From: an uncultured Nesterenkonia sp.
GTDB taxonomy: Bacteria; Actinomycetota; Actinomycetes; Actinomycetales; Micrococcaceae
Assembly: GCA_947494195.1 (NCBI GenBank)
Contig: CANLUC010000001.1
Coordinates: forward strand, 186,001 to 250,000
Reading direction: 5' to 3'
Length of the DNA: 64,000 bases
Shown here: one piece after another, positions 26,019 through 34,190 of the stretch
How the letters are laid out: each line of letters starts with the position of its first letter
Position numbering within the stretch: the first letter of the stretch is position 1
The notes under the pieces: model-generated
Told to the model about the DNA's origin: nothing
The model's input: the letters and a program-made list of their open reading frames with translations, nothing else
Databases searched by the model: none
Made by a program: the position numbers and the translations under genes

Positions 26019-26492
26019 TCACCTCTCGTCGCGCTCGCCAGCTGACCGGCGGCGCACCCGATGTGGTCCCGCGGAACTTCGGTTCCGTGGGGCCACATTT
26101 CGTGCGCCTGCGGACGGCAGAACCAACGGTGCGGCGAGTGCGCACAGCCAGGCGCGGCCGCTATCCGCGGAGGAGTCGAGAGAGACACTACGGTTCCAGA
26201 TCTGAGTGAAGAGATGCTCCAGCGCCTTCTCTGCTGTGGCTTGATCCGGGGTTCTGCGCAGCAAGAGCAGGAGCAGAGTGCGGCCGTAGCGGTGATAGAG
26301 GTCCCGAAAGGCATCTGCGTCGCCCTGCTGAATCTTGCGGATGAGCTGGGCGCACGGGTCCTGAGCCGGGTCGGTGATGCCCACATGCTCGCCCACGTGC
26401 TCGCCCACAGGGACGTTCCCGAGCCCACCCATCAGCGGGAGGGACGTCACCGTCGCTTCGCGGGGTCCCTCCCAAAGAGGTGACGTCTCCAT
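26019..26492 (-). pseudogene. Truncated ECF-type sigma factor (region 2 only)
   Basis: The frame from ATG 26492 codes in the middle for a sigma-70 region 2: GDADAFRDLYHRYGRTLLLL, then EKALEHLFTQIWNRS and SGRAWLCALA, resembling SigK-type ECF factors. After that the sequence degenerates into LVLPSAGARNVAPRNRSSAG, encoded by a terminator hairpin. Region 4, needed for -35 recognition, is absent, and the convergent CHRD-like gene ends only 34 bases beyond the stop, so it cannot be nearby. The N-terminal start is uncertain. It follows the GlsB stop by 3 bases, so it may still be transcribed. Likely a remnant left by a deletion. Confidence 0.6.
26061..26098 (+). terminator. Stable hairpin with UUCG tetraloop
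   Basis: A 17-bp stem (two GU pairs) closed by C-UUCG-G, followed by TT. It lies 77 bases after the CHRD-like gene stop, inside the decayed 3' end of the truncated sigma-factor frame. It should end transcription from the sortase/CHRD side. Confidence 0.7.
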
Positions 26493-26495
26493 CGC

Positions 26496-26756
26496 TCAGC
26501 GACGTCGAACGATCGCCTGCCAGATGACGGACACGATGAGTCCGCCGCCGATGGCGAAGATCCACGTCCCGAGATCGAAGAACGCATCATTGACGTTGAT
26601 CCCGAACAGCGTCGCAGCGATCCAGCCGCCGAGCAGGGCGCCCAGGACGCCGGTGATCAGGGTGACGATCCATCCGCCGGGCTGTTTGCCGGGAAGGATG
26701 GCCCGCGCGATCGCGCCGGCGATGAGTCCGAGGAGAATCCATCCGATGATGCTCAT
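26496..26756 (-). CDS. GlsB/YeaQ/YmgE-family stress membrane protein
   Basis: 86 residues, three membrane helices: IGWILLGLIAGAIARAILPG, WIVTLITGVLGALLGGWIAA and WIFAIGGGLIVSVIWQAIV. This is the transglycosylase-associated protein family linked to envelope stress. ATG 26756 has AAAGGAG 7 bases upstream and overlaps the gene before it by 4 bases. It belongs to an operon with an Asp23-like protein, a common pairing in Gram-positives (Gls24 operons). Confidence 0.92.
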   Translation of the reverse strand: MSIIGWILLGLIAGAIARAILPGKQPGGWIVTLITGVLGALLGGWIAATLFGINVNDAFFDLGTWIFAIGGGLIVSVIWQAIVRRR

Positions 26757-26992
26757 GTTTCTGCTCCTTTGGCAGTGCTCTTTTCGAGGGGAAGGAGGGT
26801 AGTGATGCTCCCGGAGGATGCGCGCTCCTTCTTCGGCGGCTGCAGAACCGATGCGGTCAGTGGTCGCGAAGACTGTTCGGTCGGCGTCTTGCTGAAGATG
26901 CCGAGACAGACCTTCACTACGACGGCGACGGCACCGGTCACCACGAGGGCGTAGGCGAAGGCGTTCACGGTGGAGATCAAGGCGGGGTCCAT
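26753..26992 (-). CDS. Small single-pass membrane protein
   Basis: 79 residues with one N-terminal helix (FAYALVVTGAVAVVVKVCLG) and a basic, probably cytoplasmic tail. No recognised family. It sits between the Asp23-like gene (10-base gap) and glsB (ATGA overlap), with AAGGGGA before ATG 26992. By position it may play the part of AmaP, the membrane anchor of Asp23 in other Gram-positives; that is inference from context. Confidence 0.72.
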   Translation of the reverse strand: MDPALISTVNAFAYALVVTGAVAVVVKVCLGIFSKTPTEQSSRPLTASVLQPPKKERASSGSITTLLPLEKSTAKGAET

Positions 26993-27002
26993 GGTGGTCC
27001 CC

Positions 27003-27383
27003 TTATGTCTCAGGCGCGAAGGAGAACTTCAGATCTCGAGAGACGAAGTCCTCCCCTAGCATGCGCTCGACGTTGGGAATGATGCCTTCGGACACGAGCT
27101 CCATCACGGCCGAAGGGTCAACCTCCGGAACAATCGTGCAATGCAGGTGGAAGATCAGGTCGTCGGGAGTGCCGGAGATCTCCACCACCGCGCTGTCCAC
27201 GTGCTGGTGCGCCATCAGGCCAGCGGCCGCCGCCTTGGCCATCTGGTCATACTGCTGACGTTCGCTTCCGGTGACCGGTGATGTGGAACCCGCCTGCGAC
27301 GTGCTGCGCTGCGCGTCGGGAGTCGTGCCGGTCATCGGCTCTGAGCGGGCTGTGAAAGTTTCTGGTGTCGCGGTCTCGTCCAT
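27003..27383 (-). CDS. Asp23/Gls24-like envelope-stress protein
   Basis: 126 residues. The first ~50 are Thr/Ser/Glu-rich linker; the rest (QMAKAAAAGLMAHQHVDSAV then VPEVDPSAVMELVSEGIIPN and DLKFSFAP) fits a short Asp23-like alpha/beta domain. Start ATG 27383 has AGGAG 7 bases upstream. First gene of a three-gene envelope-stress operon whose promoter is overlapped by MarR-type operator repeats shared with the divergent regulator. Family call is moderate. Confidence 0.6.
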   Translation of the reverse strand: MDETATPETFTARSEPMTGTTPDAQRSTSQAGSTSPVTGSERQQYDQMAKAAAAGLMAHQHVDSAVVEISGTPDDLIFHLHCTIVPEVDPSAVMELVSEGIIPNVERMLGEDFVSRDLKFSFAPET

Positions 27384-27421
27384 CGTGCTCTCCTGCTTTT
27401 CGTGTGCCGCAGCCAAACTTC

Positions 27422-27465
27422 TCTAACTGTTTCCCCTGTAACAGTTAGAACGTATAACGGTTAGA
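27422..27465. promoter_or_regulatory. MarR-type operator with three repeats
   Basis: A perfect 10-bp inverted repeat, TCTAACTGTT at 27422-27431 and AACAGTTAGA at 27440-27449, with 8-base spacer, followed by a third half-site AACGGTTAGA at 27456-27465. The sites overlap both divergent promoters, so the regulator encoded at 27516 probably represses itself and the Asp23-like operon. Confidence 0.78.
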
Positions 27466-27478
27466 CAGAAATATGCAA
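27451..27478 (-). promoter_or_regulatory. Promoter of Asp23-like/GlsB operon
   Basis: Minus-strand TTGCAT (27473-27478), 16-base spacer, TATACG (27451-27456). The third operator half-site overlaps the -10 edge and spacer; the inverted repeat lies just downstream. Confidence 0.55.
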
Positions 27479-27489
27479 GCAGGTACACT
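27461..27489 (+). promoter_or_regulatory. Promoter of the marR-type gene
   Basis: TTAGAC (27461-27466), 17-base spacer, TACACT (27484-27489). The -35 overlaps the third operator half-site. Confidence 0.55.
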
Positions 27490-27515
27490 GGTGGCATCAA
27501 CCCAGGGAGGCACTA

Positions 27516-28103
27516 GTGAGTGTTGACACTCCTGGAGCCACCAACGCGGTGGCTCCCGCAGCAGCAGACACCGACGCACCCGAAAATTCATCTGCGGGAG
27601 ACCCGCGAGGAGCGAAGGGCGCAGGCTACTGGTACGCCCGAAGCGAGGAGTCCTACTCCTCGATCGACCTGCTGAATCTCCTGCGCGAGTACCGCGAAGC
27701 GGAGAAGCAGATGCGCGCCCGGACGCGGGACTCCATGCGGATGGGAGAGACCGATCTCGTGGCACTGCGATTCTTGGTCCGCGAACGTTCGGCGGGACGA
27801 GTGCCGCGTCAGCGTGACCTCGCGGAAGCTCTTGGGCTGACGGCGGCCTCCACCAGCGTGCTGGTGGACCGACTCTCCCGAGACGGCTACATCCAGCGGA
27901 TCCCGCACCCCGCCGACCGACGCTCGGTGGCGCTTGAGATCCTCGGCGAGACCGACCGCGAGGTGAAGGCCACCCTCAGCGGCATGCACGCGCGGATGAT
28001 CGCCGCCACCGAAGGCCTCACCGAGGAAGAGCGCGCCGGCGCGGCGAAGTTCCTCCGCGGACTGATCTCCAGCGTGCGAGACCCCAGCCTCGACGAGGCC
28101 TAA
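27516..28103 (+). CDS. MarR-family transcriptional regulator
   Basis: 195 residues. An N-terminal ~45-residue flexible tail precedes a winged helix: SIDLLNLLREYREAEKQM (dimer helix), RDLAEALGLTAASTSVLVDR (recognition helix) and RIPHPADRRSVALEI (wing with the MarR D.R). The C-terminal helices LTEEERAGAAKFLRGLISSV dimerise. GTG 27516 has AGGGAGG 6 bases upstream. Divergent from the Asp23-like/GlsB stress operon and flanked by matching palindromic operators, so it probably controls cell-envelope stress genes. Ligand unknown. Confidence 0.92.
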   Translation: MSVDTPGATNAVAPAAADTDAPENSSAGDPRGAKGAGYWYARSEESYSSIDLLNLLREYREAEKQMRARTRDSMRMGETDLVALRFLVRERSAGRVPRQRDLAEALGLTAASTSVLVDRLSRDGYIQRIPHPADRRSVALEILGETDREVKATLSGMHARMIAATEGLTEEERAGAAKFLRGLISSVRDPSLDEA

Positions 28104-28205
28104 CCCGCGAAGCAAGCCCCGGCGGACCTGGGCGCCCAGCGGGGCGATCCTTGGCGTGACATGGGCCCCGACTCGCTCAGAGCCCGCGCGAACCGCTTCT
28201 CCCCC

Positions 28206-28288
28206 GCATCTGTCACATACCTATGCCATGTCCCACCGCTTTGGACGGAATTAACGATGGGACATGGCATAGAGGTGCGACGAACGTG
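28206..28288. repeat. 83-bp palindromic repeat, copy 1
   Basis: The core is a perfect 15-bp inverted repeat with arms CTATGCCATGTCCCA (28221-28235) and TGGGACATGGCATAG (28258-28272), with a 22-base loop; an outer GTCRCA/TGCGAC pair extends it. Copy 2 (35040-35122) differs at 4 of 83 positions. It fills the convergent gap between the MarR-type gene and the xylosidase gene. It could be a bidirectional terminator or a dispersed REP-like element. Confidence 0.85.
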
Positions 28289-28320
28289 CAGTCACATTCT
28301 GGCACCCAGGCACCCGGCGG

Positions 28321-30657
28321 CTAAGCGTTGAGCCGTTGGGAATCCATCAGCCGGACCTGCCCGTCGGAGGCCCCCTGAAGCTCTCCCCCGACGAGCTGGG
28401 CGTTCCATGGAGTCTTCGATTCAGACTCCACGACGATCTCGCTGCCTTCCCGGCGAGCTGAGAAGCCCACCAGCGTGCCATCAAGGGCTTCGACCTCCAC
28501 CGTGCGACTCCATGCCTCGTCGACCTCGGCATGAATGACCAGCGTCACGCCGTCCACATGGTCTGAATCCGGGCGATCCTCCCGGGCTCCCAGCGGCACG
28601 ACACTGCCAGCACGAACGAACACGGGCAGGGAGTCGAAGCCATGCTGTTCCCGCACCCATCGCCCACCCTCGATGTCACGCCCATCGAGCAGACCGATCC
28701 AGCGCCCCTCGGGCAGGTAGAACTCGACGTCGCCCTTTTCGGTGAACACCGGGGCCACCAGCAGATCTGAACCGAGCATGTACTGGCGGTCCAGGTACGC
28801 AGAGGTGGGGTCCTCAGGGAACTCCAGCAGCATAGGCCGCATGATCGGCGTTCCGGTGGCACGAGCCTGTCGGCCGGCGGCCAACAGATAGGGCACAAGA
28901 CGGTTCTTCAGTCGGGAGAACGTGCGTGTGATGCTCACCGCGCTCTGCGCGTCGGACTCGTCCTCATCGATGAGCCAAGGCACCCGGTAGGAGTCGCTGC
29001 CATGGAATCGACTGTGGCTGGAGAGGAAGCCGAACGCGATCCACCGCTTGAACACGGCGGCATTGGGCGTGCCTTCGAAGCCTCCGATGTCGTGGCTCCA
29101 GTAGGCGAACCCTGAGAGCGCCAAGGACAGTCCCCCTCGCAGCGTCTCCGCCATGGAGACGAAGGACGAGGTGGAATCGCCGCCCCAATGCACCGGGAAC
29201 TGCTGCCCACCGGCGGCGGCGGCACGCGCGAAGACCACTCCTTCACCCTCACCACGCTCGTCGACCAACACCTCGTAGACGGCCTTGTTGTAAAGGTGGG
29301 CGTAGTGGTTGTGCATGTCTTTGGGGTCGGTGCCATCGTGGTACTCCACCGCCACCGGGATTCTCTCCCCGAAGTCAGTCTTGAAGCAGTCCACGCCCTG
29401 CCGAAGAAGCCTGCGCAGCTTCTCCTGGAACCAGCTGACGGCTGCGGGGTTCGTGAAGTCGACCAGCCCCATGCCGGCCTGCCAGCGATCCCACTGCCAG
29501 ACGCTCCCGTCGGGCCGCGTCACCAGGTAGCCATGCTGCTTGCCCTCGGAGAACAGCGGCGACTCCTGGGCGATGTAGGGGTTGATCCACACGCACACGC
29601 GCAGGCCCTTTTCGTGCAGCCGGGAGAGCATGCCCTTTGGATCAGGAAAGATCTCGGTGTCCCACTCAAAGTCACACCAGTTGAACGGGCGCATCCAGAA
29701 CGTGTCGAAGTGGAAGACGCTCAGCGGCAGGTCCCGCTCGAGCATTCCGTCGATGAACGAGTTGACCGTAGCTTCGTCATAGTCGGTCGTGAAGCTGGTG
29801 GAGAGCCAGGGCCCGTAGGACCAGGCCGGGACCGTCGCGGGTCGTCCGGTCAGCGCGGTATAGCGCTCAAGAATCTCGGCGGGGGTTGGGCCGTAGATCA
29901 GAAAATACTCGAGGGACTCACCTTCCACAGAAAACTGTGCGCGTTCCACGGCTTCCGAGGCGACTTCGAAACTCACATGGCCAGGACTGTTGACCAGGAT
30001 GCCGTAGCCGCGGTTCGTCATATAGAACGGCACGTTCTTATACGCCTGCTCAGAGGAGGTGCCGCCGTCGTGGTTCCACATGTCGACGCTCTGACCGTTC
30101 TTCACGAAGGGACCGAATCGCTCCCCCAGGCCGTAGACCGTCTCACCAACGCCGAGTTCCAGCTGCGTCATGATGTAACTCGTGGTGGCCTTGCGCTTCA
30201 ACGCTGTAGGCCCGTGATCCACGTCGGCGTCCTGGGCGACCTGCATCCACGCCACCGACTTGTGGCCGCTCTCGGTGAGGTGCTCCCCCTTGCCCGCGAA
30301 ACGCAGGTTCCAGGCCGCACCGGTTTCGAGGGTCGCACTGAGATCGCCGCTGGTCACTCGGTACGTCGAGCCGTCTCGTTCGACGACGCCGGCGCCTTCC
30401 TCCGTGATGATGTCTAACCCCGCGCGAGGCGTGCCACCGGTGTGGTGGTCGTAGCGCACGCGGAGGATGTTGGTCATCGGGGCATCGACGGAGGCCGTGA
30501 TGGTGGGCTGGTTCAACACATCGCCGCGTGTTTCCACCACCTTTGTGGGGGCGATGGCCCGGATGCTGGCGTCGTCGGCCGTGATGCGATCGACTTCGCG
30601 GGCATAATATCCGTTGACCCCGGGACGGAGGTGCCAGAAACCGTCGGTGAACTTCAT
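28321..30657 (-). CDS. yicI: Alpha-xylosidase, GH31 (YicI type)
   Basis: 778 residues, close to E. coli YicI along its whole length. It removes alpha-1,6-linked xylose from xyloglucan fragments such as isoprimeverose. Shared blocks: LGVGETVYGLGERFGPFVKN, the barrel entry FHFDTFWMRPFNWCDFEWD, the catalytic nucleophile Asp in GVDCFKTDFGERIP, the acid/base Asp in FPVHWGGDSTSSF, then SGFAYWSHDIGGFEGT. The N-terminal beta sandwich and C-terminal beta domains are complete. No signal peptide, so it acts in the cytoplasm on imported oligosaccharide. ATG 30657 overlaps the LacI stop by 4 bases with GGGAAGG upstream. Alpha-glucosidase activity cannot be excluded by sequence alone. Confidence 0.94.
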   Translation of the reverse strand: MKFTDGFWHLRPGVNGYYAREVDRITADDASIRAIAPTKVVETRGDVLNQPTITASVDAPMTNILRVRYDHHTGGTPRAGLDIITEEGAGVVERDGSTYRVTSGDLSATLETGAAWNLRFAGKGEHLTESGHKSVAWMQVAQDADVDHGPTALKRKATTSYIMTQLELGVGETVYGLGERFGPFVKNGQSVDMWNHDGGTSSEQAYKNVPFYMTNRGYGILVNSPGHVSFEVASEAVERAQFSVEGESLEYFLIYGPTPAEILERYTALTGRPATVPAWSYGPWLSTSFTTDYDEATVNSFIDGMLERDLPLSVFHFDTFWMRPFNWCDFEWDTEIFPDPKGMLSRLHEKGLRVCVWINPYIAQESPLFSEGKQHGYLVTRPDGSVWQWDRWQAGMGLVDFTNPAAVSWFQEKLRRLLRQGVDCFKTDFGERIPVAVEYHDGTDPKDMHNHYAHLYNKAVYEVLVDERGEGEGVVFARAAAAGGQQFPVHWGGDSTSSFVSMAETLRGGLSLALSGFAYWSHDIGGFEGTPNAAVFKRWIAFGFLSSHSRFHGSDSYRVPWLIDEDESDAQSAVSITRTFSRLKNRLVPYLLAAGRQARATGTPIMRPMLLEFPEDPTSAYLDRQYMLGSDLLVAPVFTEKGDVEFYLPEGRWIGLLDGRDIEGGRWVREQHGFDSLPVFVRAGSVVPLGAREDRPDSDHVDGVTLVIHAEVDEAWSRTVEVEALDGTLVGFSARREGSEIVVESESKTPWNAQLVGGELQGASDGQVRLMDSQRLNA

Positions 30658-31703
30658 AGAGTGATGCCTTCCCTGTGGTTGTTTTCCGGGGCGGGGGCCG
30701 GACCGGTCGAGCCGACATCGCTCCAGACGCATGGGATGAGCGCCTGGGTGCGTTCACGCGCCTCGGTGGTGATCTGTTGGATGAGACCTTCTACGCTGAG
30801 CCGTCCGAGTTCGGCGCCCGGCGCCACCATGGTGCTCAACGGAGGATCGGTGATGCCCGCGGTCTTCGCCGCCGTCGCGACTGAGAGCACGGAGACGTCC
30901 TGGGGGACACGTCGACCGGCGTCTAGAAGTCCGTTCACCACTCCGAACGACGCTTCCTCGTTCATCAGGACGAGGCCCGTGGTCTCCGGGTGGGCGACGA
31001 TGAGCTCGCTGGCGGCGGAGCGTCCGGCGGTCGCCGTCTGCTCGCAGTCAAGGACCGTCCCGTGAAGCCCTTCGGCAGCCATCCGATCCCTGAAGGCGCG
31101 GTCTGTGCGACTGATCGGACCGTAGCCGGGAAGGTTGTTGTTCTCCAAGCGACCGAGCATCAGCGCGATGTTCCGATGTCCGCCCTCGAGCAGGTGGTCG
31201 ACCGCCCCGTTGACTGCGCCTTCGAAGTCCATGTCGGCGTACGCGAGTTGAGCTGGGTCCGCCGTGCGCCCAATCAGGAAGAACGGCAGGCCCAGGTCCT
31301 CGAGGCGCTTGACGCGGGGGTCTTCGAGCTGTACCTCCATCAAGAGCACGCCGTCGACCAGACCGCCGGCGATGTAGTCCTCCAACTGGGTGGAATCGTT
31401 GCTGACCGGCCACATCACCAGGTTGTAGCCCAACGTCGAGGCCGTCGCAGCGGCGCTGGTCACGACGCTCATGGCAGTGCTTCCCAGCCGATGATCAACA
31501 GCCGGAACCACCAGGGCAAGGATGTGAGTTCGCTTGCTGGCCAGTGCCCGAGCGAAAACGTTCCGCCGATATCCGAGTTCCTCCATGGCGCGCTCGATGC
31601 GCTCCCGAGTCGCTGGAGCCAGGGTCTTCGTGCCGTTGACCATGAAGGACACCGTGGTCACTGAGACGTTGGCTCGTTGAGCGACGTCGCGCATCGTCAC
31701 CAT
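30654..31703 (-). CDS. LacI-family regulator of the xyloside cassette
   Basis: 349 residues. Helix-turn-helix TMRDVAQRANVSVTTVSFMV, hinge ERAMEELGYRRNVFARALAS, then a two-lobed sensor domain with ILALVVPAVDHRLGSTAMSV, LVDGVLLMEVQ and TTGLVLMNEEASFGV. The classical hinge Leu/Ala residues are there. The first gene of an operon with yicI, divergent from the ABC importer; two operator-like boxes lie between. It most likely senses xylose or an alpha-xyloside and represses both transcripts. ATG 31703 has GGAAAGGGG upstream. Confidence 0.92.
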   Translation of the reverse strand: MVTMRDVAQRANVSVTTVSFMVNGTKTLAPATRERIERAMEELGYRRNVFARALASKRTHILALVVPAVDHRLGSTAMSVVTSAAATASTLGYNLVMWPVSNDSTQLEDYIAGGLVDGVLLMEVQLEDPRVKRLEDLGLPFFLIGRTADPAQLAYADMDFEGAVNGAVDHLLEGGHRNIALMLGRLENNNLPGYGPISRTDRAFRDRMAAEGLHGTVLDCEQTATAGRSAASELIVAHPETTGLVLMNEEASFGVVNGLLDAGRRVPQDVSVLSVATAAKTAGITDPPLSTMVAPGAELGRLSVEGLIQQITTEARERTQALIPCVWSDVGSTGPAPAPENNHREGITL

Positions 31704-31783
31704 GTTCGCCCCTTTCCTAGAGCGTCTGAGGCATGTGATTTAGACATCCTACATACCGAACTATGCCACTGTGACCTTTTGGA

Positions 31784-31816
31784 AAACCGTTTAACCATAT
31801 TCAAGGTAAACCGCTT
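31784..31816. promoter_or_regulatory. Pair of LacI-type operators
   Basis: AAACCGTTT at 31784-31792 and AAACCGCTT at 31808-31816, 24 bases apart and each followed by a GACC/AACC edge. They look like LacI-family half-symmetric sites; the second overlaps the -35 box of the ABC importer promoter, fitting repression. Confidence 0.65.
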
Positions 31817-31843
31817 GACCAGAAATGTCGATGCCAGTATCGT
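31815..31843 (+). promoter_or_regulatory. Promoter of the ABC sugar importer operon
   Basis: TTGACC (31815-31820), exactly 17 bases, then TATCGT (31838-31843). A 5' UTR of ~130 bases follows, with a small inverted repeat CGTCACG/CGTGACG at 31875-31891. The remainder of the 276-base gap shows nothing else. Confidence 0.6.
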
Positions 31844-31979
31844 TCAGGCAATCGCGTAGGCGACATGAGATCTGCGTCACGATTCGTGACGTGTAGGCAC
31901 ACACATGAACTAGCCCGTCGATGAACTGGTCCCTGGATGCCAGGCGTCCCGACTCGGGCAGGAGCAAAGGAGCTACGTA

Positions 31980-33182
31980 ATGGTCAAGCGTCAGGTGAAG
32001 GTCTCGATCGCGATGGCAGGAATCGCGTCGATCGGGTTGACCGCGTGTTCAAGCGGGTCGGAGGACAGCGGGGAGATCGAACTCGCGATCACGGACACCA
32101 TGTCCGAAACGAGTGCCCCCATCTACGAGGAGATCTACGACCAATGCGCCTCGGAGCTGGGAATCACTGTCACGGCGAACCACGTGGCAGGTTCCGGTCT
32201 GATCCAGACGGTTCTGCAGCAGGCCTCGTCCGACACGCTTCCCGATGTCCTCATGCTGGACAACCCTGATGTGCAAGAGATTGCTCAAGCAGGCGCCCTC
32301 TCTCCCCTGTCCGATTACGGCATCGACAGCGAGGGCTATCCGGAGAGCGTGATCCAGGCCGGCACATACGAAGGGGACCTTTACGGACTGGCGCCTGTGG
32401 TCAACAGTCTGGCCCTCTTCTACAACGCCGAGATCCTGGAGGAGGCCGGCATCGAGGCGCCGCAGACGTGGGAAGAGCTGAGCGCAGCCGCTGCGGAGCT
32501 GACCGAGGGCGATCGCTACGGCATCGCCTTCAGCTCGACGAACAGCTTTGAGGGAACCTGGCAGTTCCTGCCCTTCATGTGGAGCAACGGAGGCACCGAG
32601 GAGGACATCGCGGCCGATGAGACCGTCGAGGCGCTTGAGTTCGTCGATGGACTTGTGGAAGACGGATCTGCATCCAGCAGCGTCGTGACATGGTCGCAGA
32701 ATGACGTCAATGACCAGTTTCTGGCGGGCAACGCAGCCATGATGGTCAACGGTCCGTGGAACCGTCCCTCGCTCGAAGATTCTGATGTCGAGTTCGACAG
32801 CGTCCCGCTCCCGACTCCGGATGGCGAAGCCCCCGTGGCTCCGCTGGGTGGTGAGGCATTCACTGTTCCCAACACCGGAGACTCCGAGTCCATGGAGGCA
32901 GCAGGCGAGTTCGTTTCCTGCATCTCGGGAGACGAGCACCAGCTGACCATGGCCTCTGAGCGTGGCGCCGTGCCGTCATCCACCGCGGTGGCTGAAGAGG
33001 CGGCAGCCGAGGACCCGTTCATCGAATCCTTTGTGAGCACGGTCCAGTCTGCCCAGGCCCGGACAGCGACCCTCGGTCCGGAGTGGCCAGACGCCGCAAC
33101 TCGGATCTACACCGCCGTTCAGCTCGCGCTGACCGACGAGATGGACCCAGAGGATGCGCTCGAGCAGGCAGCAAACGAGTGA
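31980..33182 (+). CDS. ABC sugar importer, substrate-binding lipoprotein
   Basis: 400 residues of the extracellular solute-binding family 1 (maltose/oligosaccharide type). Lipobox IGLTACSS with Cys 23. The binding core shows PDVLMLDNPDVQEIAQAGAL, GLAPVVNSLALFYNAEILEE (the typical N.ALFYN segment) and NAAMMVNGPWN. It is anchored outside and hands an oligosaccharide to the two permeases that follow. AAAGGAG lies 7 bases before ATG 31980. Given the neighbouring YicI, xyloglucan-derived alpha-xylosides such as isoprimeverose are the likely ligand (inference). Confidence 0.92.
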   Translation: MVKRQVKVSIAMAGIASIGLTACSSGSEDSGEIELAITDTMSETSAPIYEEIYDQCASELGITVTANHVAGSGLIQTVLQQASSDTLPDVLMLDNPDVQEIAQAGALSPLSDYGIDSEGYPESVIQAGTYEGDLYGLAPVVNSLALFYNAEILEEAGIEAPQTWEELSAAAAELTEGDRYGIAFSSTNSFEGTWQFLPFMWSNGGTEEDIAADETVEALEFVDGLVEDGSASSSVVTWSQNDVNDQFLAGNAAMMVNGPWNRPSLEDSDVEFDSVPLPTPDGEAPVAPLGGEAFTVPNTGDSESMEAAGEFVSCISGDEHQLTMASERGAVPSSTAVAEEAAAEDPFIESFVSTVQSAQARTATLGPEWPDAATRIYTAVQLALTDEMDPEDALEQAANE

Positions 33183-33225
33183 GTGACAGGTTTCCCATAG
33201 CAGTCGATGAAGGATCTGCAGCGCT

Positions 33226-34182
33226 ATGACAATCACCCCAACACCCAGCGAGGTCCGTGGACCAGAGAGCACCCCGAAGGGGCGAGGACCGAGACCGTTC
33301 CAACTGGGTGACCGCACCGTCCAGTGGCTCTTCCTCGCCCCCGTTGTGATCTACATCCTGCTCTTCTTCGGATACCCCATCGTCAAGAACTTCCAGATGG
33401 GGTTTCAGGAGTACGGGACTGCGGCATTCGTCTCCGGTGAGGCGCCCTGGGTAGGCCTCGACAACTACATCGAAGTCGTCACCGGCAGTCTCTTCCAGAC
33501 CGCCCTGACCAACACAGCGCTCTTCACGCTGGGATCGATCGCGGGTCAGTTCATCTTCGGCATGCTGCTGGCCCTGTTCTTCCAGCGCCGCTTCCCGCTG
33601 AGCGGGGCGCTGCGCTCGATGCTGCTGCTGCCTTGGCTTCTGCCCCTGATTGCCTCCACGGCCGTATGGAAATGGATCCTGGACCAGGACAACGGGGTGC
33701 TGAATCAGACACTGTTGGCGCTGAACCTCGTCTCCGAGCCCGTCCCGTGGCTCACCAGCCCAGACCTCGCGCTGCTCGCGGTCGTCGGGGTCAATGTCTG
33801 GCTGGGGATCCCTTTCAACGTCTCACTGCTCTACAGCGGTCTGCAGGAGATTCCGCATGACCTGTATGAGGCCGCGGCACTCGACGGCGCCACGGGTTGG
33901 AAGGCCTTCTGGCACATCACCTGGCCGAGCCTGAGGCCAGTGGTCAACGTAGTGCTGATTCTGGGCGTGGTCTACACGCTGAAGGTCTTGGACGTGATCC
34001 TGGGGCTGACCGGAGGAGGCCCGGCAAACTCCACGCAGACTCTGGCGACGGACTCCTATAACCGGTCCTTCGTTGAGTTCTCCTTCGGCACGGGCGCTGC
34101 CGTCAGCAACATCCTGATCATCATCGCCCTTGTATTCGCTGTCATCTATCTCCGGGCCAGCCGCCGCCCGGTCGATGAGTGA
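33226..34182 (+). CDS. ABC sugar importer permease, MalF type
   Basis: 318 residues, six membrane helices, starting with QWLFLAPVVIYILLFFGYPI. The ATPase-docking EAA loop is EAAALDGATGWKAFWHITWP. A soluble ~30-residue N-terminus rich in Pro/Gly precedes the first helix. 43 bases after the binding-protein gene. Partner of the MalG-type permease just downstream. Confidence 0.92.
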   Translation: MTITPTPSEVRGPESTPKGRGPRPFQLGDRTVQWLFLAPVVIYILLFFGYPIVKNFQMGFQEYGTAAFVSGEAPWVGLDNYIEVVTGSLFQTALTNTALFTLGSIAGQFIFGMLLALFFQRRFPLSGALRSMLLLPWLLPLIASTAVWKWILDQDNGVLNQTLLALNLVSEPVPWLTSPDLALLAVVGVNVWLGIPFNVSLLYSGLQEIPHDLYEAAALDGATGWKAFWHITWPSLRPVVNVVLILGVVYTLKVLDVILGLTGGGPANSTQTLATDSYNRSFVEFSFGTGAAVSNILIIIALVFAVIYLRASRRPVDE

Positions 34183-34190
34183 GGTAGACC

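Noticed and set aside
29188-30417. Plus-strand open frame of 409 codons
   Set aside because: Antisense to the clear YicI alpha-xylosidase.
31875-31891. Small inverted repeat CGTCACG/CGTGACG in the importer 5' UTR
   Set aside because: Only 7 bp per arm; could be an operator but there is no regulator link, so noted within the promoter entry only.
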